DNA of 64,000 nt, taken from Pseudomonas sp. Irchel 3E13 (lineage in GTDB: Bacteria > Pseudomonadota > Gammaproteobacteria > Pseudomonadales > Pseudomonadaceae). Location: NCBI RefSeq assembly GCF_900187455.1, contig NZ_FYDX01000001.1, forward strand, positions 124,001 through 188,000. Reading direction: 5' to 3'. The notes below the pieces were generated by a model that ran no database searches, had not been told where the DNA came from, and saw only the letters and a program-made list of their open reading frames with translations. The translations under genes were made by a program, and so were the position numbers. Below are positions 16,537-24,924 of this stretch, one piece after another; the first letter of the stretch is position 1, and every line of letters begins with the position of its first letter.

Positions 16537-17919
16537 TCACCGCCCAATCGCCCGCGCCGCATCAGCGGTGTACATATCCGGGCTGTACTTGCCTTCGTTG
16601 AGAATCGGGCCCTTCTTCGCTTCGTTGGTCATCCCGTAGCCGGTGTACTGCCCGGAGTTCAGGTCCATGAAGAACTGCGAGCCGGCCTGCCAGCCGCTCA
16701 TGTCGGGGTGGTAGTAGTAGTTGATCATGGCGTGCTTCCACAGTTGCCCGCGGGCATCGAAGTTGTCGGCCATCACGGCGTTCCAGGTGTCTTCGTCGAT
16801 AAACAGCACGCGCTTGCCATAGACGTGACGGAAGCCCTCCTTCAGGTCCGCTTCCACCACCCAGACCCGGCGCAGTTCATAGCGCATGACATCCGGGTTG
16901 GGGTGGTTGGGGGTGAGGATGTCGCTGTATTTGTAGCTCGCCGAGTTGGCCTTGAAGGCGTTGGCCGGGCTGTAGATTTCGCGCTTGCCCAACAATTTCC
17001 AGGTGTAGCGTTCGGGCGCGCCGTTGAACAGGCGGTCTTCGTCCACGGTCATGGTGCCGTTGGTGCCGATCATCGGCTGGTCGTAGCCGTAGCCGGGCAT
17101 CTGCCGCACGCGCCGGGTCGACGGGCTGTAAGACCAGGCCTGGCGCGACGAGGTGACGAAGTTGTAGGGCTCGTGGGCGATGCTGATCACGCCGTTGTCG
17201 CGGGCCGGTTTGAGGGTGGTGTTGTAGCTCATGGCCTGGACGCCGTCCTCGGTCTTCGGCTCCACGGTCGGCGAGTTGGCCTGCGACAGGTTGCGGGCGT
17301 GGGCCCGGCCCCAGCCGATGCTGCCGTTGGGCAGGACCGAGGCGAGGTCGGAGATTTTTTCCTCGGTGTAGGCCCGGGCCGGAAGCTGGTGGTTCCACAG
17401 CACTTCCATGCCGTTCTTCGGAATCGGGAACGGCACCTGACCAAGGCCCTCGATGCCCAGGCCGTCGTTCACCAGCTTGGCGTTGAGGGCGTTGGACATG
17501 GCGCGCTTGCACACGTAGTCCGGGTAGCGGAAATCGCGGTGGCCGGGGTAGATGTTCATCTTGTAGGTGGTCGGGTATTTCTTCAGCAGCGCCTTCTGCC
17601 CCTCGGTCAGGTGCGACTCGTACTGGCTCATGTTGGCCGCGGTGATCACCAGGATCGGCTTTTCATCGGCGTAGGGATCGACCGGCTGGTCGCCGGAGAA
17701 TTTCACGTGGTTCCAGCCCGGCACTTCGCCCAGGTACTTGCCGGTGTAGGGCGGGATGGTGCCTTCGGCGTTGCCGGCCACTTCGCCGCCAACACAGTTC
17801 AGGTCCTTGCCCAGGCGGGCAGCCTCGTCGGGCGATACAGCGGCGCATGCGCCAGCAATAGCCAAGCAGTTGGCAGTGAGAGCGACCGCGAGCATGACAC
17901 CTGTTCTTGTTGTTTTCAT
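16537..17919 (-). CDS. DUF1329 exported protein (outer-membrane lipid-associated family)
   Basis: This 460-residue protein has a signal peptide (MKTTRTGVMLAVALTANCLA, cleaved near ACA) and the DUF1329 domain over the rest of its length. The start at 17919 is preceded by GGAGG; the open frame continues upstream but crosses the ligase gene in another frame. DUF1329 proteins are predicted periplasmic/outer-membrane proteins with a LolB/LppX-like fold. They are often encoded beside genes for degradation of hydrophobic compounds, commonly with DUF1302 and MmpL-type partners, neither of which is seen here. A role in handling the hydrophobic substrate of the neighbouring beta-oxidation genes is inferred from position. 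Confidence 0.88.
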   Translation of the reverse strand: MKTTRTGVMLAVALTANCLAIAGACAAVSPDEAARLGKDLNCVGGEVAGNAEGTIPPYTGKYLGEVPGWNHVKFSGDQPVDPYADEKPILVITAANMSQYESHLTEGQKALLKKYPTTYKMNIYPGHRDFRYPDYVCKRAMSNALNAKLVNDGLGIEGLGQVPFPIPKNGMEVLWNHQLPARAYTEEKISDLASVLPNGSIGWGRAHARNLSQANSPTVEPKTEDGVQAMSYNTTLKPARDNGVISIAHEPYNFVTSSRQAWSYSPSTRRVRQMPGYGYDQPMIGTNGTMTVDEDRLFNGAPERYTWKLLGKREIYSPANAFKANSASYKYSDILTPNHPNPDVMRYELRRVWVVEADLKEGFRHVYGKRVLFIDEDTWNAVMADNFDARGQLWKHAMINYYYHPDMSGWQAGSQFFMDLNSGQYTGYGMTNEAKKGPILNEGKYSPDMYTADAARAIGR

Positions 17920-18017
17920 GTATTGCCTCCTTCGCTGATAAGCCTTTCGGATGTGCTTCATTGTTGGTTTTCCGGGGTAGGAAACATCGTCCGGAAAGAC
18001 TAAGAAATTGCGGTTTA

Positions 18018-19697
18018 TCAACCAGAAATCCGCTGCTTCAACTCCGCCTTGAGCACCTTCCCGGTCGCATTCCTCGGCAGTGCCTCCGTTACCCGGTACA
18101 CATGCGCTGGCACCTTGTACCCGGCCAGCCGCGCGGCGATGAACAACTGGGCGTCCTGGACCGAAGGCAGGCGCGCGCCCTGGATGACCAGTGCCACCGC
18201 CTCCCCCAGCAACGGGTCCGGCACGGCAAACACCGCCGCGTCCTCGACGCCCGGCATCTCGCTGATGCACGCTTCGATTTCCGCCGCCGAGATTTTCTCG
18301 CCGCCGCGATTGATCAATTCCTTGACCCGTCCGCTGATGCAGAGAAAGCCTTCGTCGTCGAGGTAGCCAATATCGCCGGTGTTCAGCCAGCCGTCGCAGA
18401 GGGTCTCGGCACTGGCCACGGGCTGGTTCCAATAGCCGCTCATCAGGGTCGGCGAGCGCAGCCAGATCAGTCCGGGCTGGCCGTCGGGCACGGGGTGTGC
18501 CGGGTGGTCGCCGATGCGCACGTCGACGATCGGCAGCGGCCAGCCGCAACTCGCCGGTTTGTAGAGGAACGGATCGCCGCCGATCGCGGCGCCGATGCCG
18601 TTGCTTTCGGTCAGGCCGTAGCCGCTGCCGCCGATGACATCGGGCTTGCGCCGGGCCATGTCGCCGAGCAGCCCGGCGGACGACGCGCCGCCGCCCAGGC
18701 CGAGGCCGAACAGGCTGGCGGTGTCGGCACCGCCGAAGCGCGGCGAGGCCAGCAGTTGCTGCATCATCACCGGCGCGCCGTTGAACTGGGTGCAACGCTC
18801 GTCACGGATCAGGTCGATGGCCCGCTCGACGTCCCACTTGTACATCAACACCAGGCGCCGGCCGCCGCGCAGCGCCGAGAGAAACTGCGCATGCAGGCCG
18901 CTGACATGGAACAGCGGCACCGCCATCAGCGAGGTCGGCGCAAAGCCGCTGTCGATCACCCGGGCGATTCGTTGCGGTGAGCTGAGGGCGCAAAAGGCGC
19001 TCTGGAAATCCAGCGCCGCCAGCGCCTGACACACCGCGCGGTGGCTGGACAGCGCGCCTTTGGCCCGGCTGGTGGTGCCGGAGGTGTAGAGGATCATCGC
19101 CGGCGCGTGCGGCTCGACCGGCACCGCCGGCACCACCAATGCCTCGGCGGCCAGCAGGTCTTCGTAGCGGAAGCAGTAATCGGGCAGCCCCGCCGCAGAT
19201 GCCAGGCCGACCACGAGGGTGGTCCGCTGCCGCGCCGTGAGGTCATCGCGCAGCAGCGCCAGGCGTGGCTCGTCGCACAGCAACAAGCCGGCGCCGCTGT
19301 CTTCCAGGCCATGCAGCAATTCATCGCGCAGGCCCCAACTGTTGAGCGGCACGCACACCGCGCCGCAACGCTGGATCGCGGCAAAGGCCACCAGCCAGGC
19401 CGGCTGGTTGCGCATGGCGATCGCCACGCGCTCGCCGGGTTGCAGGCCGAAGCGGGCAATCAACTGCCCGGCCAGGCGATCGACCTGATCGAAGAAACCG
19501 GCGAAGCTCAGGCGCTGGTCTTGCCAGACCAGGAACTCGCGCTCGCCATGCACCCGCCCGGCGTCGATCACCTCCTGCAGGGTCCGCGCCGCGTGACGGA
19601 AGTAACGCGGCGCGCCGTCCGCCGGGGTCACCACTTCAAACGGCGCGCCTGCGGCAGTCAACTGCTCCCACGCCGTGCGCCACTGTTCAATGCTCAT
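18018..19697 (-). CDS. Acyl-CoA synthetase (AMP-forming ligase, FadD/CasI-like)
   Basis: This 559-residue ANL-superfamily ligase activates a carboxylic acid to its CoA thioester through an acyl-adenylate. The motifs are complete: P-loop-like ILYTSGTTSRAKG, GYGLTESNGIG, WLNTGDIGYLDDEGF with the hinge SGRVKELI, and the C-terminal catalytic lysine in RNATGKVLK. It has no membrane segment. It is the last enzyme gene of the acyl-CoA dehydrogenase-rich - strand operon, 18 bp after an acyl-CoA dehydrogenase gene. It probably makes the entry CoA ester for that pathway; the substrate cannot be read from the sequence. Confidence 0.92.
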   Translation of the reverse strand: MSIEQWRTAWEQLTAAGAPFEVVTPADGAPRYFRHAARTLQEVIDAGRVHGEREFLVWQDQRLSFAGFFDQVDRLAGQLIARFGLQPGERVAIAMRNQPAWLVAFAAIQRCGAVCVPLNSWGLRDELLHGLEDSGAGLLLCDEPRLALLRDDLTARQRTTLVVGLASAAGLPDYCFRYEDLLAAEALVVPAVPVEPHAPAMILYTSGTTSRAKGALSSHRAVCQALAALDFQSAFCALSSPQRIARVIDSGFAPTSLMAVPLFHVSGLHAQFLSALRGGRRLVLMYKWDVERAIDLIRDERCTQFNGAPVMMQQLLASPRFGGADTASLFGLGLGGGASSAGLLGDMARRKPDVIGGSGYGLTESNGIGAAIGGDPFLYKPASCGWPLPIVDVRIGDHPAHPVPDGQPGLIWLRSPTLMSGYWNQPVASAETLCDGWLNTGDIGYLDDEGFLCISGRVKELINRGGEKISAAEIEACISEMPGVEDAAVFAVPDPLLGEAVALVIQGARLPSVQDAQLFIAARLAGYKVPAHVYRVTEALPRNATGKVLKAELKQRISG

Positions 19698-19715
19698 GTG
19701 TCGTTCTCCTGAACG

Positions 19716-20870
19716 TCAGGCGCGGGCCGGGTCGAGGGCCCAGTAGCGCTCGCAATGGAAATCCCGGTCGCCGAGGCAGGCCTGGGCCACCCGTACCCGC
19801 TTGAGGTACAGGCCGACGTCCAGTTCGTCGGTGACGCCGATGCCGCCGTGCATCTGCACCGCCTCGTTGGCGACCTTGAGTGCGGTGTCGCCGGCCTTCC
19901 ATTTCGCCAGGCTGACCAGGCGACCACGGGCGGCGGCGTCGAGGTTGTCGTCGTCCAGCGCCGAAAGCCCGGCCATCACCGCGCTGCGGGCCAGGGCCAG
20001 ATCGACATAGAGCCGCGCCGCGCGATGCTGCAGGGCCTGGAACGAACCGATAGGCGCGTCGAACTGCACCCGCGTCTTGAGGTAATCGAGGGTGGTGTGG
20101 AACAGGTGCTCGGCGATGCCCAGCAGTTCCGCCGCCAGGCAGGCGCGGCCACGGTCGAGGACCGCGTCGAGCAGTGCCCAGCCCTGCCCCGCTTCGCCGA
20201 GCAACGCCGCGCGGCCGACCCGCACTTGCTGCAATTGCAGGCGAGCGCTGTTGCGCGCGTCGATCAGCGGCAAGGCGCTGCAGATCAGCCCCGGGGTGTC
20301 GGCCGGCAGCAGGAACAGGCTGATGCCCGCCGCCTGCCCGGCGTTGCCCGAGGTGCGCGCGGCGACGATAAAGGCATCGGCGCCGTTGCCGTCCACCACC
20401 CAGTATTTGTCGCCGTCCAGGCAATAGCCGTCGCCTTCGGCCACGGCGCTCAGGCAGGTGTCCAGCGGCTTGTGCCGGGCGCGCTCATCCACCGCCAGCG
20501 CCAGACGCAAACCGCCGGCGATCAGCCCCGGCAACCAGCGCTGCTGTTGCTCGGCGTTACCGGCCAGGTGCAGCAGCGAACCGCCGAGGACCACGCTGGA
20601 CAGCAATGGCGTCGCCGACAAGTTGTGACCGATGGACTCGAACACCGGCCCCAGGCCCATGCAGCCGAATGCCAGGCCGCCGAGGTCTTCGGGGAAGGGA
20701 ATCGCGCTCCAGCCCAGGTTGACCGCGTCCTGCCACAGTTGCGCATCGAAGCCCTGCCCCGTGCCTTCGTCGCGCATGCGGCGCTGGGCGGCTACCGGGC
20801 TGCGCGCGGCGAGGAAGTCGCGGGCGCTGTCAGCGAGCAGGCGCTGTTCTTCGCTGTAACGCAGGTTCAT
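19716..20870 (-). CDS. Acyl-CoA dehydrogenase (pair A, second subunit)
   Basis: This 384-residue FAD-dependent acyl-CoA dehydrogenase has the helical N-domain, beta middle domain and C-domain in order. Signatures include RVQFDAPIGSFQALQHRAA and AVQMHGGIGVTDELDVGLYLKR. Its start overlaps the stop of the preceding dehydrogenase gene (20867) by 4 bp, so the two are translationally coupled. Such coupled, divergent pairs form alpha2beta2 heterotetramers in steroid side-chain oxidation (ChsE1-ChsE2 type). By analogy this is probably one subunit rather than a stand-alone homotetramer. Confidence 0.92.
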   Translation of the reverse strand: MNLRYSEEQRLLADSARDFLAARSPVAAQRRMRDEGTGQGFDAQLWQDAVNLGWSAIPFPEDLGGLAFGCMGLGPVFESIGHNLSATPLLSSVVLGGSLLHLAGNAEQQQRWLPGLIAGGLRLALAVDERARHKPLDTCLSAVAEGDGYCLDGDKYWVVDGNGADAFIVAARTSGNAGQAAGISLFLLPADTPGLICSALPLIDARNSARLQLQQVRVGRAALLGEAGQGWALLDAVLDRGRACLAAELLGIAEHLFHTTLDYLKTRVQFDAPIGSFQALQHRAARLYVDLALARSAVMAGLSALDDDNLDAAARGRLVSLAKWKAGDTALKVANEAVQMHGGIGVTDELDVGLYLKRVRVAQACLGDRDFHCERYWALDPARA

Positions 20871-22072
20871 GCCGTCGCTCCTTTTTTCGCGTCAGGCAGG
20901 CCAAGCACGCGCTTGGCGATGACATTGAGCTGGATTTCCGAGGCGCCCCCGGAGATGGTCAGGGCGTAGCTGTTGAGCCAGCCGCGGGTCACCGCCAACT
21001 GGCGCTCGTCGAAGGCCTCGCTTTGCCAGCCGAGGGCGTGGCCGCCGAGGATGTCGAGCAGCACTTCGAACTTGTCGCGCTCCTGCTCGGTGTGGACCAG
21101 CTTCATGATCGCCATCAGGCCGCTGATGTCGTCGCCGCCCCGCGCTTCCTCGGCCATCCGTTGCACGGTCAGGTTGTAGGCCTGTTCGTTCATCGCGCAG
21201 GCCACGGCACGCGCCTGCAAGGCCAGTTCACCCTGGTTCTCGGGCTGCGGCAGGTACTCGCGGACCAGCGCCGGCAGGTCGAAATGCGACGGCAGGCTGA
21301 TCTCGCCGAATTTCGACATGGCCTTGCGTTCGTGCTGCAACAGGTACTTGCCGAGGTTCCAGCCACCGTCCAGCGGGCCGATCAACTGGCTTTTCGGCAC
21401 CTTGACGCCATCGAAAAACACCTGGCAGAACGCCGATTTGCCGCTGATCAGGTCGATCGGCACGGCGTTCACCCCGGCGCTGCGCATGTCCAGCACGATC
21501 AGGCTGATGCCTTCGTGCTTGGGCTTACTGGTGTTGGTACGAACCAGCGCGTACATCCAGTCGGACTTGTCGCCGTAGGACGTCCAGATCTTGCTGCCGT
21601 CCACCACGAAATGGTCGCCGGCGTCGCGCGCGGCCATCTTCAGGCCGGCCAGGTCGGAGCCGGCATTCGGCTCGGAGAAGCCCTGGCACCAGCGGGTTTC
21701 GCCGCGGGCCATGGGCGGCAGCAGGCTGCGCTTCTGTTCGTCGCTGCCGTAGGCCAGCAGCACCGGGCCGAGCATCCAGATGCCCAGGTTGATCTGCGGC
21801 GGCCGGCACTTGAGGCGGCGCATCTCGCTTTCCAGCACCGCCAGTTGCTCCGGGTTCAGCCCGGCGCCGCCGTATTCCTCGGGCCATTCCGGGCAGAACC
21901 AGCGCTTGTCGCGCATCCGTTCAAACCACAGTCGCGCGTCTTCGCTGGGAAACTGCGGCTCGCGGGCGCCCCAGACCACGTCGCCTTCGCCCATGGCGGT
22001 GCGCATCGACGGCGGACAGTTGGCCTCCAGCCAGGCGCGGGTTTCATGCCTGAATTGCTCAATCGTGCTCAT
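20867..22072 (-). CDS. Acyl-CoA dehydrogenase (pair A, first subunit)
   Basis: This 401-residue acyl-CoA dehydrogenase shows CQGFSEPNAGSDLAGLKMAA and KIWTSYGDKSDW in the flavin/substrate region. The C-terminal ISGGASEIQLNVIAKRVLGLP matches FadE-type enzymes that handle bulky or branched acyl-CoA. Catalysis is the alpha,beta-dehydrogenation of an acyl-CoA with FAD. It is coupled to the following dehydrogenase gene by a 4-bp overlap. No membrane or signal segment is present. Confidence 0.92.
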   Translation of the reverse strand: MSTIEQFRHETRAWLEANCPPSMRTAMGEGDVVWGAREPQFPSEDARLWFERMRDKRWFCPEWPEEYGGAGLNPEQLAVLESEMRRLKCRPPQINLGIWMLGPVLLAYGSDEQKRSLLPPMARGETRWCQGFSEPNAGSDLAGLKMAARDAGDHFVVDGSKIWTSYGDKSDWMYALVRTNTSKPKHEGISLIVLDMRSAGVNAVPIDLISGKSAFCQVFFDGVKVPKSQLIGPLDGGWNLGKYLLQHERKAMSKFGEISLPSHFDLPALVREYLPQPENQGELALQARAVACAMNEQAYNLTVQRMAEEARGGDDISGLMAIMKLVHTEQERDKFEVLLDILGGHALGWQSEAFDERQLAVTRGWLNSYALTISGGASEIQLNVIAKRVLGLPDAKKGATA

Positions 22073-22128
22073 GACTTGACCCTCGCCCCGGGCCTGACCC
22101 GGGGCTGGTTATTGTTGTTGTGGTTGAC

Positions 22129-23298
22129 TCAGCGCTGGGTGCGCGGCATGCCCAGGCCGAACTGGGCGATCAGTTCGCGCTGGATTTCATTGGTGCCGCC
22201 GCCGAAGGTCAGGGTGACCGAAGCGCGCAGCTCGTATTCCAGCTCGCCGTGCAAGGCCGCGGCAGCCGAGCCGGAACGCAACGAACCATTGGCGCCGATC
22301 ACCGCGGACAACCGGCGCAGGATCTCGATGGCCGATTCCGAGCCGTAGACCTTGGTGGTCGAGCTCAGCGCCACGTCCATGCGCTCGTGCTCCAGGTTGG
22401 CGGCGATCCGCAGGTTGATCAGGCGCATGGCTTCCAGCCGCGCATAACATTCGGCCAGCGAGCTGCGCACCCAGGCCTTGTCCATCGCCCGGCGGCCCTG
22501 CTCGTCACGGGCCCTGGCCCACAGGTAAATGCGGCGGAACAGCCCGGCAACCTTGTCCGACCACGACCCCAGGCCCAGCCGTTCATGGTTGAGCTGCGCG
22601 GTGATCAGTTTCCAGCCGCCGTTCAGCTCGCCCACCAGCATGTCCTTCGCCACCCGCACGTTGTCGTAGTAGGTGGCCGCCGTGGGGTTGCTGGTGGTCG
22701 GGATCACCGTGCTGGAAAAGCCCGGCAGCGTGGTGTCGAGGATCAGGATCGAGACGCCCTTGTGCCGCGCCAGGTTCGGGTCGGTGCGCGCCGCCAGCCA
22801 GATGAAATCGGCGGATTCGGCGCCGGAGGTCCACAGCTTGTTGCCGTTGACCACGAAGCTGTCGCCGTCGAGCCGGGCGCTGGTCTTCAGCACCGCCAGG
22901 TCGCTGCCGGCATCCGGCTCGGAATAGCCGATGGCGAACATGATTTCACCGGCGGCGATGCCGGGCAGGAAGCGCTCCTTCTGCAGCGCGCTGCCATGTT
23001 CCATCAGCGCCGGGCCGACGGTGCTGATGGTCACGAACGGCAATGGCGCGCCGGCGATATTCGCCTCTTCGAAGAAGATCAACTGCTCGGTGGCGGCGTA
23101 GCCCTGGCCGCCATGGGCCTTGGGCCAGCCCACCGCCAGCCAGCCGTCGCGGCCCATCTGGCGGATGGTCTGGCGAAACAGCTCGCCGCCCTCCTTGCCG
23201 CGCAGTTGCTCACGCAGCTCGGGGGTCATCAGGGCCTGGAAGTAGTCGCGCACCGTGCGGCGCAGGGCGTGTTGTTCGGGGGTGAGGTCGACGAACAT
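22129..23298 (-). CDS. Acyl-CoA dehydrogenase (pair B, FadE26/29-like subunit)
   Basis: This 389-residue acyl-CoA dehydrogenase has the core signatures IGYSEPDAGSDLAVLKTSA and NGNKLWTSGAESADF. Its C-terminus FGGGTNEIQRELIAQFGLGMP is characteristic of the FAD-binding subunits of heteromeric dehydrogenases such as FadE26 and FadE29. It lies between the pair-A genes and the thiolase-like gene, 10 bp after the latter. Its probable partner is the shorter dehydrogenase at 24896-26023. Confidence 0.92.
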   Translation of the reverse strand: MFVDLTPEQHALRRTVRDYFQALMTPELREQLRGKEGGELFRQTIRQMGRDGWLAVGWPKAHGGQGYAATEQLIFFEEANIAGAPLPFVTISTVGPALMEHGSALQKERFLPGIAAGEIMFAIGYSEPDAGSDLAVLKTSARLDGDSFVVNGNKLWTSGAESADFIWLAARTDPNLARHKGVSILILDTTLPGFSSTVIPTTSNPTAATYYDNVRVAKDMLVGELNGGWKLITAQLNHERLGLGSWSDKVAGLFRRIYLWARARDEQGRRAMDKAWVRSSLAECYARLEAMRLINLRIAANLEHERMDVALSSTTKVYGSESAIEILRRLSAVIGANGSLRSGSAAAALHGELEYELRASVTLTFGGGTNEIQRELIAQFGLGMPRTQR

Positions 23299-23308
23299 GG
23301 ACTGCTCC

Positions 23309-24487
23309 TTAGGCCGCGCCGAGAATCAGGCCGCTGGTGGGGACGCCGGTGCCGGCGGTGACCAGCACGTTCTCGACGTCCGCCACCTGGTTCACCGCCG
23401 TGCCACGCACCTGGCGCACCGCTTCGGCGACGCCGTTCATGCCGTGGATATAGGCCTCGCCCAGTTGCCCGCCGTGGGTGTTGATCGGCAGCTTGCCGCC
23501 ACGGGCGTGGTGGCCGGCGCGGATGAATTCCTTGGCTTCGCCACGCGGGGCGAAACCGAATTCTTCCAGTTGCGGCAGCACGAACGGGGTGAAGTGGTCG
23601 TAGATCACCGCGGTCTGGATCGCGTCCGGGCCGAGGCCGGACTGGCGATACAGCTCGCGGGCGACCACGCCCATCTCCGGCAGGCCGGTGATGTCGTCGC
23701 GGTAGAACGAGGTCATGATTTGCTGGCCGCTGCTGATGCCCTGGGAGCCGGCCTTGATGGTCACCGGTTTCTGCCGCAGGTCACGGGCGCGCTCGGCCGA
23801 CGTGATGACCAGGGCCACCGCGCCGTCGGACTCCTGGCAGCAGTCCAGCAGGTGCAGCGGCTCGCAGATCCAGCGCGAGGCCTGGTGTTCTTCGAGGGTG
23901 ATCGGCTTGTTGTAGAAGAACGCGTTGGGGTTGGTCGCGGCGAAATCGCGCACCGCCACCGCGACCCGGCCGAAGTCCTCGGAGGTGGCGCCATAGGTGT
24001 GCATGTAGCGCTGGGCGAACATGCCGACCCAGGCTGCCGGGGTGTGGAAGCCGTGGGGCATGTACCAGCCGTAATTGACGTTCTCGAAGATCGGCGTCGA
24101 GGCGAAGCCGTAGCTGCCACTGCCGAAGCGGTACCAGGAACGTTCGTTCATTGCCCGGTAAACCACCACCACCTTGGCCACGCCGGTGGCCACGGCCATC
24201 GCCGCGTGGAGGATCGGCGCGCAGGCGGCGCCGCCGCCATGGGGCACCTGGGAGAAGAACTTGACGTCCTTGCAGCCCAGCAGCCGGGCGATCTCGTACT
24301 CCGGCACCTTGTCCACCGAGTAGGAGCTGAAGCCCTCCACTTCCGATGGATCGATGCCGGCGTCTTGCAGCGCCGCGAGGGTGGCTTCCATGGCCAGGCG
24401 CAGTTCGGTGCGCCCGGAATTCTTGGAAAACTCGGTCGCGCCCAGTCCGACAATGGCGGCGCGCCCGGAAATCGACGATTGCGTCAT
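23309..24487 (-). CDS. Ltp2-like thiolase-fold protein (putative acyl-CoA retro-aldolase)
   Basis: This 392-residue lipid-transfer-protein-type thiolase-fold protein has the segments VPHGGGAACA (Cys89), WICEPLHLLDCCQESDGA, YDHFTPF and NTHGGQLGEAYIHGMNG, which match the actinobacterial Ltp2 family. In Ltp2 two tyrosines catalyse a retro-aldol cleavage of beta-hydroxyacyl-CoA instead of thiolysis. The equivalents here are Tyr296 and Tyr346, with the same 50-residue spacing. Ltp2 needs the DUF35 domain of a ChsH2 partner, and a ChsH2-like gene is in this operon (26030-27004). I therefore favour an aldolase over an acetyl-CoA acetyltransferase. Substrate unknown. Confidence 0.88.
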   Translation of the reverse strand: MTQSSISGRAAIVGLGATEFSKNSGRTELRLAMEATLAALQDAGIDPSEVEGFSSYSVDKVPEYEIARLLGCKDVKFFSQVPHGGGAACAPILHAAMAVATGVAKVVVVYRAMNERSWYRFGSGSYGFASTPIFENVNYGWYMPHGFHTPAAWVGMFAQRYMHTYGATSEDFGRVAVAVRDFAATNPNAFFYNKPITLEEHQASRWICEPLHLLDCCQESDGAVALVITSAERARDLRQKPVTIKAGSQGISSGQQIMTSFYRDDITGLPEMGVVARELYRQSGLGPDAIQTAVIYDHFTPFVLPQLEEFGFAPRGEAKEFIRAGHHARGGKLPINTHGGQLGEAYIHGMNGVAEAVRQVRGTAVNQVADVENVLVTAGTGVPTSGLILGAA

Positions 24488-24504
24488 GACAGTGTCTCCG
24501 GCTG

Positions 24505-24924
24505 TCAGGGCAGGACCAGCGCGACCGTGCCGGTCACGTGGTTGCCCATGGAATTCTTGCCGCCAAGGGTCACTTCGACCGTGCGGGTTTCAGGATCGAG
24601 GTGGGTCACGCTGCCGCTGAAAGTCATGCAGTCGCCGGGGTAGTTGGGCACCCCGAGCTTGATCTTCAGCGACGCGAAGCGCGCCAGCGGGCCGGCCCAG
24701 GCCTCGACGAAGCGCTGCACCAGGCCATTGGTGGTGAGGATGTTCATGAACACGTGGGGCGAGCCCAGTTCACGGGCGGCGTCCAGGTCGTGGTGGCCGG
24801 GAAAGTAGTCGCGGGTGGCGATCGCCCCGCCGGCAATCAGCGGCACGGTGATGGGCACCGCCAGCTCCGGCAGCAACTCGCCGGGACGCACGTCTTCAAA
24901 GCGCTTGGTGTTCTTCAAGGTCAT
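24505..24924 (-). CDS. MaoC-like hydratase, ChsH1-like subunit
   Basis: This 139-residue single hot-dog protein of the MaoC/R-hydratase type has the hydratase motif ATRDYFPGHHDLDAA, with Asp39 and His44 in the spacing of the catalytic Asp-His pair. Its size and motif match ChsH1, the catalytic half of the ChsH1-ChsH2 enoyl-CoA hydratase. The start overlaps the end of the dehydrogenase gene at 24896 by 29 bp. It probably pairs with the MaoC-DUF35 protein encoded upstream to hydrate the enoyl-CoA before retro-aldol cleavage. Confidence 0.85.
   Translation of the reverse strand: MTLKNTKRFEDVRPGELLPELAVPITVPLIAGGAIATRDYFPGHHDLDAARELGSPHVFMNILTTNGLVQRFVEAWAGPLARFASLKIKLGVPNYPGDCMTFSGSVTHLDPETRTVEVTLGGKNSMGNHVTGTVALVLP

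Noticed and set aside
16537..18795. Extension of the DUF1329 frame to 752 residues
   Set aside because: The extra N-terminal part overlaps the acyl-CoA ligase gene in another frame and is Arg-rich nonsense. The true start at 17919 has GGAGG and a signal peptide.
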